DNA from: Diaminobutyricimonas sp. LJ205
GTDB taxonomy: Bacteria > Actinomycetota > Actinomycetes > Actinomycetales > Microbacteriaceae
Direction of reading: 5' to 3'
NCBI RefSeq assembly: GCF_009755725.1
Contig: NZ_CP046619.1
Span: 1,426,001 to 1,490,000 of the forward strand
Length of the DNA stretch: 64,000 nucleotides
Made by a program: the position numbers and the translations under genes. Within the stretch, counting starts at the first letter, position 1, and the number at the start of each line of letters is the position of its first letter. Of this stretch, positions 12,098 to 22,696 are shown one piece after another. The notes beneath the pieces are model-generated. The model saw nothing but the letters and a program-made list of their open reading frames with translations, had not been told where the DNA came from and did not search any database.

Positions 12098-12159
12098 GAA
12101 TCAGTCGCCCGGCGCAAGCTCCGATTGCGGCCGGGTCAAACCTCGCTAGGAGAAAACCA

Positions 12160-12786
12160 ATGGCTGAATACACCCTGCCGGAGCTTGCCTACGATTACTC
12201 GGCTCTCGAGCCGAGCATCAGCGGCACCATCATGGAGTTGCACCACTCGAAGCACCACGCGACCTACGTCGCCGGCGCCAACACCGCTCTCGAGAAGCTT
12301 GCAGAAGCTCGTGACAAGAACGACTTCACGAACGTCAACAAGCTCGAGAAGGACCTCGCGTTCAACCTCGGTGGTCACGTGAACCACTCGATTTTCTGGA
12401 CCAACATGTCCCCGAACGGTGGCGACAAGCCGACCGGCGAGCTGGCCTCGGCGATCGACGACCAGTTCGGCAGCTTCGATAAGTTCCAGGGCCACTTCAC
12501 GGCGACCGCACTCGGTGTGCAGGGCTCCGGCTGGGCTGTCCTCGCGTGGGACGCCATCGGCCAGCGTCTGGTCGTTCTGCAGTTCTTCGACCAGCAGGCC
12601 AACTTCCCGGCCGGCACCATCCCGCTGCTGATGCTGGACGTCTGGGAGCACGCCTATTACCTCGACTACAAGAACGTCCGCGCCGACTACGTGAAGGCGT
12701 TCTGGAACATCGTCGACTGGGCGAACGTCCAGCAGCGCTTCAGCACGGCTCGTGAGAAGACGAACGGCCTGCTGATACTCTCGTAA
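12160..12786 (+). CDS. sodA: superoxide dismutase (Mn/Fe family)
   Basis: Dismutates superoxide to peroxide and oxygen in the cytoplasm or outside. The 208 residues are normal for the family. The metal ligands are recognisable as the His in [10 protein letters not shown] (about 27), [10 protein letters not shown] (about 75), and Asp and His in [12 protein letters not shown] (about 163 and 167). The sequence fits the manganese/cambialistic branch but the metal cannot be fixed by eye. AGGAG lies 9 nt before the ATG. A 9-bp hairpin at 12794-12823 separates it from gap. Confidence 0.96.
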   Translation: MAEYTLPELAYDYSALEPSISGTIMELHHSKHHATYVAGANTALEKLAEARDKNDFTNVNKLEKDLAFNLGGHVNHSIFWTNMSPNGGDKPTGELASAIDDQFGSFDKFQGHFTATALGVQGSGWAVLAWDAIGQRLVVLQFFDQQANFPAGTIPLLMLDVWEHAYYLDYKNVRADYVKAFWNIVDWANVQQRFSTAREKTNGLLILS

Positions 12787-12793
12787 CGGCATC

Positions 12794-12823
12794 GCGGCTG
12801 GGCCGCGCATGCGACCCAGCCGC
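12794..12823 (+). terminator. hairpin after sodA
   Basis: A perfect 9-bp stem GCGGCTGGG / CCCAGCCGC with a 12-nt loop starts 8 nt after the sodA stop; it has no T-tract. Confidence 0.5.
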
Positions 12824-12834
12824 TCCGCTATTAG

Positions 12835-13887
<1,053 letters not shown>

Positions 13888-13899
13888 GGAAACCGCTCC

Positions 13900-15114
13900 G
13901 TGGCATTGCGCACGATCGAGAGCCTCGGCTCTTTGACCGGGAAGACCGTCCTGCTGCGATGCGACTTGAACGTTCCGCTGAACGACGGGGTCATCACCGA
14001 TGACGGACGCATTCGTGCGTCCGTCCCCACGGTGACTGACCTCGTCCAGGCGGGCGCCAACGTCGTCATCGTCTCTCACCTCGGCCGCCCGGATGGTGCG
14101 CCCGACCCGAAGTACAGCCTCGCCCCGGTCGCGCAGCGACTCGGCGAGCTGCTGGACAGCCCGGTCGCCTTCGCCACTGATACTGTCGGCGCCGCTGCTC
14201 GCGCCGTGGTCGACGGCTTGACCGGCGGCCAGGTCGCCCTGCTGGAGAACCTGCGGTTCAATCCGGGGGAGACCAGCAAAGACGATGCGGAACGCCGCGC
14301 CTTCGCCGAACAACTCGCCGCATTCGGTGACGCGTTCGTCTCGGACGGCTTCGGTGTCGTCCACCGCAAGCAGGCGAGCGTCTACGAACTGGCGTCCCTG
14401 CTGCCGAGCGCTGCCGGGCGACTGATCGCATCGGAGCTCGAAGTGCTGGACCGGCTCACCGAGAACCCGGAACGGCCGTACGCGGTCGTCCTCGGCGGCT
14501 CCAAGGTGAGCGACAAGCTCGGCGTCATCGGGCACCTGCTGCCGCGGGTCGACTCGCTGCTGATCGGCGGCGGGATGCTCTTCACCTTCCTCGCCGCGCT
14601 CGGCCACAAGGTCGCCTCGAGCCTGCTCGAAGCCGACCAGATCGACACCGTCAAGGGATACATGGCCGAGGCCGAACGCCGCGGCGTCCAGCTCGTGCTG
14701 CCCACCGATGTCGTCGTGGCCTCGAAGTTCGGCGAGGACGCGGAGCACGTGATCGCCGCCGCGGATGCCATCGAGGACACTCCGTTCGGTTCCTCCGGTC
14801 TCGGGCTCGACATCGGCCCCGAGACATCCGCCCGCTTCGCCGACGTGATCCGTTCGTCGAAGACCGTGTTCTGGAACGGCCCGATGGGCGTTTTCGAACT
14901 CTCGCCGTTCGCGGCCGGTACCAAGACCATCGCCGCCGCGCTCACCGAGGTCGATGGTCTCGGTGTGGTTGGCGGGGGAGACTCCGCCGCCGCGGTGCGC
15001 GCACTCGGCTTCGCGGATGACCAGTTCGGTCACATCTCGACTGGCGGCGGTGCCAGCCTCGAGTTCCTTGAAGGTAAGAAACTTCCCGGACTGGAGGTCC
15101 TCGGATGGCAGTGA
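13900..15114 (+). CDS. pgk: phosphoglycerate kinase
   Basis: Transfers phosphate from 1,3-bisphosphoglycerate to ADP. The 404 residues match the family length. N-terminal substrate-binding motif [10 protein letters not shown] (about 19-28), ISHLGRPDG-type VSHLGRPDG (about 59) and the nucleotide-binding [10 protein letters not shown] (about 198), WNGPMGVFE (about 327) and [10 protein letters not shown] (about 360) are present. The start is a GTG 12 nt after gap with AAGGA upstream. The last 10 bases overlap tpiA, suggesting translational coupling. Confidence 0.98.
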   Translation: MALRTIESLGSLTGKTVLLRCDLNVPLNDGVITDDGRIRASVPTVTDLVQAGANVVIVSHLGRPDGAPDPKYSLAPVAQRLGELLDSPVAFATDTVGAAARAVVDGLTGGQVALLENLRFNPGETSKDDAERRAFAEQLAAFGDAFVSDGFGVVHRKQASVYELASLLPSAAGRLIASELEVLDRLTENPERPYAVVLGGSKVSDKLGVIGHLLPRVDSLLIGGGMLFTFLAALGHKVASSLLEADQIDTVKGYMAEAERRGVQLVLPTDVVVASKFGEDAEHVIAAADAIEDTPFGSSGLGLDIGPETSARFADVIRSSKTVFWNGPMGVFELSPFAAGTKTIAAALTEVDGLGVVGGGDSAAAVRALGFADDQFGHISTGGGASLEFLEGKKLPGLEVLGWQ

Positions 15115-15911
15115 ACAGCCGTGTCCCGCTCATCGCGGGCAACTGGAAAATGAATCTCGACCACCTGCAAGCGATCGCATTCGTGCAGAAGCTCGCCTGG
15201 AGTCTCAAGGACGCCCGTCACGACTTCGGCGCTGTCGAGGTCGCGGTGTTCCCGCCGTTCACCGACCTGCGCAGCGTGCAGACTCTGATCTCGGCCGACA
15301 AGCTCAAGCTGGGCTTCGGTGCGCAGGATGTCAGCCAGCACGACTCCGGCGCCTACACCGGTGAGGTGGCAGCATCCTTCCTCAAGGCGTTGCAGGCCGA
15401 CTACGTGATCATCGGACACTCCGAGCGGCGCCAGTACCACGCCGAGACCGACGAGGTCGTGGCAGCGAAGACCGCCGCAGCGTTGAAGAACGGCGTCACC
15501 CCGGTGATCTGCGTCGGCGAGACCGCCGAAGACCTGGAACAGCACGGCCCGAGCGCGGTCCCGGTCGCCCAGTTGCGCGGCGCGCTCGCGCAGGCTGGAA
15601 AGGCGACCGACATCGTCGTCGCCTACGAGCCGGTCTGGGCGATCGGCTCCGGCCAGGCAGCCACGCCGGAGCAGGCCCAGCAGGTCTGCCAGGCGCTGCG
15701 TGCGGTCGTAGCGGAGGTGCTCGGTGACGAGGTTGCCGAGGCTACCCGCATCCTGTACGGCGGCTCCGTCAAGGCGTCCAACATCGCCGGTTTCATGCGG
15801 CAGCCGGACGTCGATGGTGCTCTCGTCGGCGGTGCGAGCCTGGATGTTACGGAGTTCACGAGTATCGTTCGTTTCAAGCAGCACGTCGGGCTGTACGCCC
15901 GCTTATACTAG
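15105..15911 (+). CDS. tpiA: triosephosphate isomerase
   Basis: Interconverts dihydroxyacetone phosphate and glyceraldehyde-3-phosphate. The 268-residue TIM barrel shows GNWKMN (substrate Asn/Lys, residues 12-17), the catalytic His in IGHSERR (about 105), and catalytic Glu in AYEPVWAIG (about 175), with the phosphate-binding YGGSVKASN near 217. Its ATG overlaps the 3' end of pgk. The stop region contains TATACT (15904-15909), a likely promoter for secG. Confidence 0.98.
   Translation: MAVNSRVPLIAGNWKMNLDHLQAIAFVQKLAWSLKDARHDFGAVEVAVFPPFTDLRSVQTLISADKLKLGFGAQDVSQHDSGAYTGEVAASFLKALQADYVIIGHSERRQYHAETDEVVAAKTAAALKNGVTPVICVGETAEDLEQHGPSAVPVAQLRGALAQAGKATDIVVAYEPVWAIGSGQAATPEQAQQVCQALRAVVAEVLGDEVAEATRILYGGSVKASNIAGFMRQPDVDGALVGGASLDVTEFTSIVRFKQHVGLYARLY
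15904..15909 (+). promoter_or_regulatory. -10 hexamer for secG-rbpA inside the tpiA 3' end
   Basis: TATACT is close to the consensus and sits 34 nt before the secG GTG, overlapping the last codons of tpiA. No good -35 is visible, as is common for actinobacterial housekeeping promoters. Confidence 0.45.
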
Positions 15912-15943
15912 TTGGCGGTTCACAACCGTCTGAAAGGCAACCC

Positions 15944-16195
15944 GTGGAAATTCTTCAGGTCGTGCTGCAGGTCATCCTGGGCATTACAAGCCTCCTGCTC
16001 ACCCTGCTGATCCTGCTGCACCGCGGCCGTGGTGGAGGCCTGTCCGACATGTTCGGCGGAGGCGTCACCTCGAACCTCGGTGCGTCCGGGGTTGCGGAAC
16101 GAAATCTGAACCGCATCACCGTCATCTTGGCGCTGGTCTGGCTGACGTCCATCGTCGTGCTGGGACTCATCACCAAGTTCGACACCGGAATTTAG
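15944..16195 (+). CDS. secG: preprotein translocase subunit SecG
   Basis: Small subunit of the SecYEG protein-export channel. The 83-residue protein has two membrane helices (about 3-22 and 58-78) flanking the conserved loop RGRGGGLSDMFGGG, which is diagnostic of SecG. A GTG start follows GAAAGG. Its place after gap-pgk-tpiA is the usual order in many Gram-positives. rbpA follows after 8 bp. Confidence 0.95.
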   Translation: MEILQVVLQVILGITSLLLTLLILLHRGRGGGLSDMFGGGVTSNLGASGVAERNLNRITVILALVWLTSIVVLGLITKFDTGI

Positions 16196-16203
16196 GGGAA
16201 GTC

Positions 16204-16566
16204 ATGGCGTCTGGAGGAAGTGCCATTCGTGGCTCGCGCGTTGGTGCGGGCCCGATGGGGGAGCAGGATCACGGGTTCCACGCGGAGCGTGTTGCCGTGT
16301 CGTACTGGGATGAGGCCGGCAACGAGACCGTCCGCTACTTCGCGGCGAACCTGCCAGCCGAAGAGATCCCCGAAGTCATCGACAGCCCGTCGACGGGTCT
16401 GCCAGCCGGGCGCGACAAGGACAACCCGCCCAAAGTTGCCAAGCTCGAGCCGTACAAGACGCACCTCGCCTATGTGAAGGAGCGTCGCTCGGAGGAAGAG
16501 GCCGAGTCCCTCCTCGAGGAAGCCTTGCAGCAGCTGCGCACGCGTCGCGGCACCGTCGCCAGCTGA
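16204..16566 (+). CDS. rbpA: RNA polymerase-binding protein RbpA
   Basis: Actinobacteria-specific protein that binds the primary sigma factor and core RNA polymerase and stabilises open complexes. The 120-residue chain shows the N-terminal core-binding tail IRGSRVGAGPMGE (about 8-20), a small beta-barrel (VAVSYWDEAGNETVRYFAA) and the C-terminal sigma-interaction helix HLAYVKERRSEEEAESLLEEAL. The cysteines that bind zinc in Streptomyces RbpA are absent, as in the mycobacterial protein. Co-transcribed with secG. Confidence 0.92.
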   Translation: MASGGSAIRGSRVGAGPMGEQDHGFHAERVAVSYWDEAGNETVRYFAANLPAEEIPEVIDSPSTGLPAGRDKDNPPKVAKLEPYKTHLAYVKERRSEEEAESLLEEALQQLRTRRGTVAS

Positions 16567-16577
16567 CACTGTCATAA

Positions 16578-16616
16578 CGAAGGGCGGGCACATCGTGAGG
16601 ATGTGCCCGCCCTTCG
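16578..16616. terminator. strong bidirectional hairpin between rbpA and pgl
   Basis: A 17-bp perfect stem (16578-16594 with 16600-16616) with a 5-nt loop lies between two convergent genes. There is no long T-tract on either side. Confidence 0.75.
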
Positions 16617-16653
16617 TGGTTGCAGCGTGTGGTCAGCTGTCCGCGGCGGTGGT

Positions 16654-17442
16654 CTACTCGTCCGCGGCGGTCCAGTAACGGTTAGCCGCGACCAGGTCGT
16701 CGGGCACCTCGGCGGTGGCCTCCCGATCGACGAAGAAGACGGTGCGCTTGCGACCCTGCACCCCGGCCGCGGGAACATCGGTGGTGTTCGCGCCAGCCAT
16801 TGTCAGCGCGAGCGCTGACGCCTTGTCTGCTCCGGCGAGCACCAGCCAGATCCGCTCCGAGGCGTTGATCACCGGCAGGGTCAGGCTGAGCCGCTCCGGC
16901 GGGGGCTTCGGCGAGTTCCGCACGGCGATGACCGAGCGCTCGGTTTCGCGGACGCCCTGGAGCCCCGGGAACAGCGACGCCACGTGCCCGTCCGGACCGA
17001 CACCGAGGAAGGTGACCGCCATCCGTGGGTAGTCACCCTCGGATGCCGCTGCCTTCAGCTCCGCGGCATACGCGTCAGCCGCCGCATCGAGGTCGGCGAA
17101 CTCGTCGGGGGAGCCGAAGGTGTGCACCTTCGACTCATCGACCGCCACGTGCGACAGCAGGGCATCAAAGGCCTGCTGGTCGTTCCGGTCGGCGTGACCT
17201 CGCGGTACCCAGCGCTCGTCGCCCCACCAGAAGTGCAGGCGCGACCAATCCACGGTGTCCCGGGCGGGCGAGGAGTTGATGGCGGCGAGCACTCCGATGC
17301 CCATCGAGCCGCCGGTCAGGGCGATGTGCGCCTCGGGTTCGGTCTCGAGCACGTCGATCATCTTGGTGATGAAACGTGCCGCAGCCGACCCTGCCAGGGA
17401 TACCTTGTCCGGGTGCACCAGCACCCGCCGCTCATTCGTCAC
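16654..17442 (-). CDS. pgl: 6-phosphogluconolactonase
   Basis: Hydrolyses 6-phosphogluconolactone, the second step of the oxidative pentose phosphate pathway. The 262 residues contain the family motifs LTGGSMG (about 42), WWGDERWVP (about 72), VTFLGVGPDGHVASLFPG (about 144-161) and the catalytic His in DGH. The GTG start lies 4 bp after the opcA stop. It is the last gene of the minus-strand block tkt-tal-pgi-zwf-opcA-pgl. Confidence 0.95.
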   Translation of the reverse strand: MTNERRVLVHPDKVSLAGSAAARFITKMIDVLETEPEAHIALTGGSMGIGVLAAINSSPARDTVDWSRLHFWWGDERWVPRGHADRNDQQAFDALLSHVAVDESKVHTFGSPDEFADLDAAADAYAAELKAAASEGDYPRMAVTFLGVGPDGHVASLFPGLQGVRETERSVIAVRNSPKPPPERLSLTLPVINASERIWLVLAGADKASALALTMAGANTTDVPAAGVQGRKRTVFFVDREATAEVPDDLVAANRYWTAADE

Positions 17443-17446
17443 TGGA

Positions 17447-18403
17447 CTACTTGCCTCTGCCTGTCTGCGCCGGTGTCGCCACTTGATGGGCGACCAGGGC
17501 CATTCCCTGCCGGATCACTCGTCCAAACAAATCATCCGGATCCAATCGGCGCAACTCTTCGGCGAGGCAGTCGCGCAGGCTGCGTCGCGGCAGGGAGATG
17601 TCCTGGCTCGGCTGACCGGGCTGGGTGAGGGTCGCGATGTTGGGAATCGGGCGCTCGAGGGCGATGGTCCCGGAGGCGCGGTGCAGTTTCACGCCGTGGA
17701 TGCCGGACGGGGATTCGTCGCTGGTCATCTCCAGTCGCACCGGCGCGTCCAGTTGCATGGTCAGCCACGCCGCGAGCAGCATGGTCGACGGCGAGTCATA
17801 CGATCCGGAGACATCGACCGCGGTGATCGGCTCGTACGGCGGCTGGTCCAGTACCGCAGCGAGCTGGGCACGCCACAGGGTGAGTCGCGTCCAGGCGAAG
17901 TCGGTGTCACCCGGGGCGTACGAGAGCGAGCGGAGCGAGATTGCCGCGCCGGGGTCGACGACGGCCGCGGCATCCGTGATCCGGCGCTGCGCGATCCGGC
18001 CGAGCGGAGACGCGCTCGGGTTCGCCGGGGCGTCGTGCGGCCACCAGGCCACGACCGGCGCGTCCGGCAGGAGCAGCGCCATGACCAGGCCCTCCTCGTC
18101 GCCGGCGATCTCGCCATAGGCGCGCAGCACGATGACCTCGCTGGCGCCGGCGTCGCCGCCGACGCGGATCTCGGCATCCAGCCGGGTCTGCCGTGAGCGG
18201 TCCGTCGAGATCACGATCACCCGCATCGGGTGCTCGCGGGAGGCGTCGTTCGCGGCCTCGATCGCCTCTTCCTCCTCGCCGACCGGCACGGAGATGACGA
18301 GGGTCAGTACCCGGCCGAGGGCGACGACGCCGCCCTCCTCGCGGATGCTGACGAGCCGTTTCGAGACGGCACTGGTGGTGGTGTCGGGCAGTTCGACGAT
18401 CAT
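17447..18403 (-). CDS. opcA: glucose-6-phosphate dehydrogenase assembly protein OpcA
   Basis: Accessory protein needed for active, correctly assembled glucose-6-phosphate dehydrogenase, first known from cyanobacteria and common in Actinobacteria. The 318-residue sequence starts MIVELPDTTTSAVSKRL and has the conserved VVAWWPHDAP region near 117. Its ATG overlaps the zwf stop by 4 bases (ATGA), matching a zwf-opcA translational pair. Confidence 0.93.
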   Translation of the reverse strand: MIVELPDTTTSAVSKRLVSIREEGGVVALGRVLTLVISVPVGEEEEAIEAANDASREHPMRVIVISTDRSRQTRLDAEIRVGGDAGASEVIVLRAYGEIAGDEEGLVMALLLPDAPVVAWWPHDAPANPSASPLGRIAQRRITDAAAVVDPGAAISLRSLSYAPGDTDFAWTRLTLWRAQLAAVLDQPPYEPITAVDVSGSYDSPSTMLLAAWLTMQLDAPVRLEMTSDESPSGIHGVKLHRASGTIALERPIPNIATLTQPGQPSQDISLPRRSLRDCLAEELRRLDPDDLFGRVIRQGMALVAHQVATPAQTGRGK

Positions 18404-19941
18404 GGACGCCTCCAGGTGCGGCCATCACGGGCCATCAATTCATCGGCGGAGCCGGGGCCCCAGGAGCCGGGCTTGTACTGTTCCGGCTGACCCTGAGTGG
18501 CCCAGAACTCCTCGATCGGGTCGAGGATCTTCCAGCTCAGTTCAACCTCTTCGTGACGCGGGAACAACGGCGGTTCGCCGAGCAGCACGTCGAGGATCAG
18601 CCGTTCGTACGCTTCCGGGCTGGCCTCGGTGAAGGCGTGACCGTAGCCGAAGTCCATGGTGACGTCGCGGATCTGCATCTTGCCTCCGGGCACCTTGGAA
18701 CCGAACCGGATGGTGACGCCCTCGTCCGGCTGTACGCGGATGACGATCGCGTTCTCGCCGAGCTCGGAGGTCTGGCTCTCTTCGAACAGGTACTGCGGGG
18801 CACGCTTGAAGACCACCGCGATCTCGGTCACCCGTCGGCCAAGGCGCTTGCCTGCGCGCAGGTAGAACGGCACACCGGCCCAGCGGCGGGTGCCGATGTC
18901 CAGGCGCATCGCCGCGTAGGTCTCGGTCGTGGACTGCGGGTTCATGCCCTCCTCAGCGAGGAAGCCGAGCACCTTCTCGCCACCCTGCCAACCGCCGGCG
19001 TACTGGCCGCGGGCGGTGGAGGCGGCGAGGTTCTCGGGCAACCGCACCGCGGCGAGCACCTTCTCCTTCTCTGCCCGCAGATCGCTGGCGTCGAACGAGT
19101 TGGGCTCCTCCATGGCGGTGAGCGCGAGCAGCTGCAGCAGGTGGTTCTGGATGACGTCGCGGGCCGCGCCGATGCCGTCGTAGTAGCCCGCGCGGCCACC
19201 GACGCCGATGTCCTCGGCCATGGTGATCTGCACGTGGTCGACGTAGTTGGCGTTCCAGATCGGTTCCCAGAGCTGGTTCGCGAAGCGCAGCGCCAGGATG
19301 TTCTGCACCGTCTCCTTGCCCAGATAGTGGTCGATGCGGAACACCGACTCGGCCGGGAACACCGACTCGACGACGTCATTCAGCTGCCGGGCGGTGCGCA
19401 GGTCGCTGCCGAACGGCTTCTCAATGACCACTCGTCGCCAGGACTCCCCGTGCGGCTCGGCGAGCCCGGCATTGCGGAGCTGCTCGGTGACCAGCGGGAA
19501 CGCCTTCGGCGGAATGGAGAGGTAGAACGCATGGTTGCCCATGGTCCCGCGGTTCTCGTCCAGTTCCTCGAGCGTCTCCTTGAGCCGTGCGAACGCGTCC
19601 GGGTCGTCGAACTCGCCCTGCACGAAACGGATCCCCTGGCTAAGCTGCCGCCACACGTCCTCGTCGAAGGGGGTACGCGCGTACTGGGCTACAGCATCGT
19701 GCACCTCCTTCTCGAAGTCCTGGGTCTCCCAATCCCGCCGGGCGAACCCGACGAGGGCGAACCCGGCGGGCAGCAACCCGCGGTTGGCGAGGTCGTACAC
19801 CGCTGGCATCAGCTTCTTGCGGGACAGGTCACCGGTCACTCCGAAGATGATCAGTGCACTGGGTCCCGCGATGCGGTTCAGCCGGCGGTCGGTGGGCAGG
19901 CGCAGCGGGTTCTGCCCGGGCGCGATCTGCACGGGAGGCAT
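18400..19941 (-). CDS. zwf: glucose-6-phosphate 1-dehydrogenase
   Basis: First, NADP-reducing step of the oxidative pentose phosphate pathway. The 513 residues contain the coenzyme-binding IFGVTGDLSRKKLMPAVY (about 32-49), the substrate-binding and catalytic RIDHYLGKE (about 203-211) and EKPFG (about 176). The ATG at 19941 is preceded by GGAGC. It is followed by opcA with a 4-base overlap. Confidence 0.97.
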   Translation of the reverse strand: MPPVQIAPGQNPLRLPTDRRLNRIAGPSALIIFGVTGDLSRKKLMPAVYDLANRGLLPAGFALVGFARRDWETQDFEKEVHDAVAQYARTPFDEDVWRQLSQGIRFVQGEFDDPDAFARLKETLEELDENRGTMGNHAFYLSIPPKAFPLVTEQLRNAGLAEPHGESWRRVVIEKPFGSDLRTARQLNDVVESVFPAESVFRIDHYLGKETVQNILALRFANQLWEPIWNANYVDHVQITMAEDIGVGGRAGYYDGIGAARDVIQNHLLQLLALTAMEEPNSFDASDLRAEKEKVLAAVRLPENLAASTARGQYAGGWQGGEKVLGFLAEEGMNPQSTTETYAAMRLDIGTRRWAGVPFYLRAGKRLGRRVTEIAVVFKRAPQYLFEESQTSELGENAIVIRVQPDEGVTIRFGSKVPGGKMQIRDVTMDFGYGHAFTEASPEAYERLILDVLLGEPPLFPRHEEVELSWKILDPIEEFWATQGQPEQYKPGSWGPGSADELMARDGRTWRRP

Positions 19942-19968
19942 AAAGCTCCTTGTTGCGTTACGGAAAAC

Positions 19969-21561
19969 TCAGCCGAGCGCGCGCGTAAGCGTCGCGACTG
20001 CTGCGGCCGGGTCGGCGAGGGTGAGCGAGAGCACAGGACGGCCGTGCTCAGCGAGAACGGTGGCGTCTCCGTTTGCCTGCGCCTGGATCAGCTCACCGAA
20101 GGTGAACGGACGACCCGGGATGGCGACATCCGAAGTCGTGGTCTCCAACAGTTGCAGGAAAACGCCGACCGCCGGGCCACCCTTGTGGAACTGACCGGTG
20201 GAGTGCAGGAAGCGCGGGCCCCAGCCGAAGGTGACCGGGCGACCGGTCTTCTCGGCGAACAGGTTGCGCAGCTTCTCGAGATCCGGATGCGTGACACGGT
20301 CGACGTACGCCTGGATCGAGAGGTAACCGGTCTCGCCGATCTGCGCCAGCAGGGCGCCGATCGCGGCCTCGAGCGTCGCGGTGCCTTCGGCGATCCTGCC
20401 GCGCACCTCGATGCCGCCGGCGTTGAACGCCGGTTCGGTCGGTTCGGGGCGCGCGTCGAGCATGCCACGGGCGGCGACCTTGGCGGACTCCACATCGGGC
20501 TGGTCGAACGGGTTGATGCCGAGGATGCGTCCGGCCACGGCCGTCGCGTACTCCCAGGTCAACAGCTGCGCACCGAGCGTGCCGGTGATCTCGATCTCGC
20601 CGTTCGCGACATTCTGAGTGTCGTGCCAGTCGCCGACCAGCCGAACCACCTGCAGGTCGGGCAGGTCGAGAGCCAGCTCAGGCGCGCTCGTCGGCAGCAC
20701 GACCGGCAGCAGGCCGCGGCCCATCTTGCCGGTCGACTCGGCGATGAGCTGCTCAGCCCAGTCCGCGAAGCCGACGATGTGGGTGCCGTCGGCGACGATC
20801 CCGAGCTTGTCCTTGAGCGGACGGGTGCCAGCGATCGCGGCGCCGAGCACCAGCCCGGGGTTGGATGCCTCGTCCTGGGCCAGCTCGAGCGAGACCGCTT
20901 CGGCCTCGTCGAGCAGGCGGGCGATGTCGACCCCGGCAAGCCCGGACGGGACCAGCCCGAACGCGGTCAGCGCCGAATACCGGCCGCCGACGTTCGGGTC
21001 CGCGTTGAACACGCGGTAGCCCGCCTCACGAGCCGAGACGTCGAGCGGGGAACCGGGGTCGGTGACGACGATGATCCGGTCGATCGGGTCGATGCCCGCC
21101 TCACGGAACGCTTCCTCGTACACGCGCTTCTGGCTGTCGGTCTCGACGGTGCCGCCCGACTTGGACGAGATCACCACCGCGGTGGTGGTGAGCCGGTCCT
21201 CGAGGGCGGCGCGCACCTGGCCGGGGGCGGTGGAGTCGAGCACGGTGAGCTCGGCACCCTCGGTGCGGGTGATCACCTCGGGAGCCAGCGACGAACCGCC
21301 CATGCCACCGAGCACGATGTGGTCGATGCCGGATGCCCGGAGCTTGTGCCGCAGCGCGATGATGTCATCCACCAGCGGCCGCGAGACGACGATCGACTCG
21401 GTCCAGCCGAGCCGTTTCGCGGCTTCTTCCTCGGCTTCGGGACCCCACAGGGTCTCGTCGAGGTTGGTGAGCCGGCTCGCAACCAGGTCGTTGACCAGTT
21501 GCGGAACGACCCGGTCGACCGCCGCCTGTGCGGCGCCGCTCAGCCCGATCTTGATGCTCAC
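19969..21561 (-). CDS. pgi: glucose-6-phosphate isomerase
   Basis: Interconverts glucose-6-phosphate and fructose-6-phosphate. The chosen start is GTG at 21561, which overlaps the tal stop by 4 bases (GTGA); this gives 530 residues beginning [16 protein letters not shown]. An upstream extension of the open frame runs inside tal and is not coding. Visible motifs are [11 protein letters not shown] (about 84), [10 protein letters not shown] (about 135), [12 protein letters not shown] (about 188) and [17 protein letters not shown] (about 440). The sequence resembles the actinobacterial type found in tal-pgi-zwf blocks. Confidence 0.95.
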   Translation of the reverse strand: MSIKIGLSGAAQAAVDRVVPQLVNDLVASRLTNLDETLWGPEAEEEAAKRLGWTESIVVSRPLVDDIIALRHKLRASGIDHIVLGGMGGSSLAPEVITRTEGAELTVLDSTAPGQVRAALEDRLTTTAVVISSKSGGTVETDSQKRVYEEAFREAGIDPIDRIIVVTDPGSPLDVSAREAGYRVFNADPNVGGRYSALTAFGLVPSGLAGVDIARLLDEAEAVSLELAQDEASNPGLVLGAAIAGTRPLKDKLGIVADGTHIVGFADWAEQLIAESTGKMGRGLLPVVLPTSAPELALDLPDLQVVRLVGDWHDTQNVANGEIEITGTLGAQLLTWEYATAVAGRILGINPFDQPDVESAKVAARGMLDARPEPTEPAFNAGGIEVRGRIAEGTATLEAAIGALLAQIGETGYLSIQAYVDRVTHPDLEKLRNLFAEKTGRPVTFGWGPRFLHSTGQFHKGGPAVGVFLQLLETTTSDVAIPGRPFTFGELIQAQANGDATVLAEHGRPVLSLTLADPAAAVATLTRALG

Positions 21562-22670
21562 TTGGCACCTTCGAGTGCGGCGGTGATGGTCTCGAGCAGT
21601 TCGTCCCACGAGACCTTGAACTTCTCGACACCCTCCTTCTCCAGCAACGCGGTGACGTCGTCGTAGGAGACGCCGACCGCGGCGACCTTGTCCATGACCT
21701 GGTTCGCCTCGGCGTAGGAACCGGTGACCGCGTCGCCTTCGATCACACCGTGGTCGTAGGTGGCCTCGAGGGTCTTCTCCGGCATGGTGTTCACGGTCTC
21801 GCGCACGGCGAGCTCGGTGACGTACATGGTGTCGGGCAGGTTCGGGTCCTTGACGCCGGTGGAGGCCCACAGCGGGCGCTGCTTGTTGGCGCCGGCATCC
21901 AGCAGCATCTTGGCGCGCTCGGTGGCGAAGGCCTGCTCGTAGACCTCGTAGGCCAGACGGGCGTTCGCGACGCCGGCCTTGCCCTTGAGCGCCTTGGCCT
22001 CGTCGGTGCCGATCGCCTCGAGGCGCTTGTCGATCTCGGTGTCGACACGCGACACGAAGAAGGAGGCGACCGAGTGGATCGTGGAGAGGTCGTGGCCGTT
22101 TGCCTTGGCCTGCTCGAGTCCGGTGAGGTAGGCGTTGATGACCTCGCGGTAGCGCTGCAGGCTGAAGATCAGGGTCACGTTGACGCTGATGCCCTCGGCG
22201 ATCGTCGCGGTGATGGCCTCCAAGCCCTCAACCGTGGCGGGGATCTTGATCATTACGTTCGGACGGTCGACCTTTGCCCACAGGGTCTTCGCCTCGGCGA
22301 TGGTGCCCGCGGCGTCGTGCGCGACTGCCGGCTCCACCTCAATGGAGACACGGCCGTCGAAGCCGCCGGAGGCGTCGTAAACCGGGCGCATGATGTCGCA
22401 CGCGGTGGCCACGTCGTGGGTGGTGATCTCGAACACCGCGTCGGTGACGGATGCGCCGGACTTGGCGAGCACGGCGACCTGATCGTCGTAGGTCTGGCCG
22501 TTCTTCAACGCGGCGGCGAAGATCGTCGGGTTGGTGGTGACACCAACCACGTTGCGGTCTTCGATGAGCTGAGCCAGGCCACCCGAGACGATGCGGTCGC
22601 GGGAGAGGTCGTCAAGCCAAATGCTGACGCCAAGGTCGGAAAGCTGGGCGGTAGGAGTGTTGTTCGTCAT
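21558..22670 (-). CDS. tal: transaldolase
   Basis: Transfers a dihydroxyacetone unit between sugar phosphates in the non-oxidative pentose phosphate pathway. 370 residues, the long actinobacterial/cyanobacterial form. Motifs: [12 protein letters not shown] (N-terminus), GVTTNPTIF (about 39), [11 protein letters not shown] (Schiff-base Lys about 142), and [16 protein letters not shown] (about 267). GAGGAAG precedes the ATG. It follows tkt after 26 bp and is overlapped by pgi. Confidence 0.96.
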   Translation of the reverse strand: MTNNTPTAQLSDLGVSIWLDDLSRDRIVSGGLAQLIEDRNVVGVTTNPTIFAAALKNGQTYDDQVAVLAKSGASVTDAVFEITTHDVATACDIMRPVYDASGGFDGRVSIEVEPAVAHDAAGTIAEAKTLWAKVDRPNVMIKIPATVEGLEAITATIAEGISVNVTLIFSLQRYREVINAYLTGLEQAKANGHDLSTIHSVASFFVSRVDTEIDKRLEAIGTDEAKALKGKAGVANARLAYEVYEQAFATERAKMLLDAGANKQRPLWASTGVKDPNLPDTMYVTELAVRETVNTMPEKTLEATYDHGVIEGDAVTGSYAEANQVMDKVAAVGVSYDDVTALLEKEGVEKFKVSWDELLETITAALEGAK

Positions 22671-22696
22671 TTCTCTTCTTCCTCGTTGCCGGGCGC

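Noticed and set aside
18553-21666. Open frame of about 1000 codons on the plus strand, antisense to zwf and pgi
   Set aside because: High-GC genes often leave the antisense frame open. It lacks any recognisable motif and lies over two full-length conserved enzymes.
21562-21870. Upstream extension of pgi into tal
   Set aside because: It is arginine-rich nonsense read from tal; the GTG at 21561 with a 4-base overlap is the natural start.
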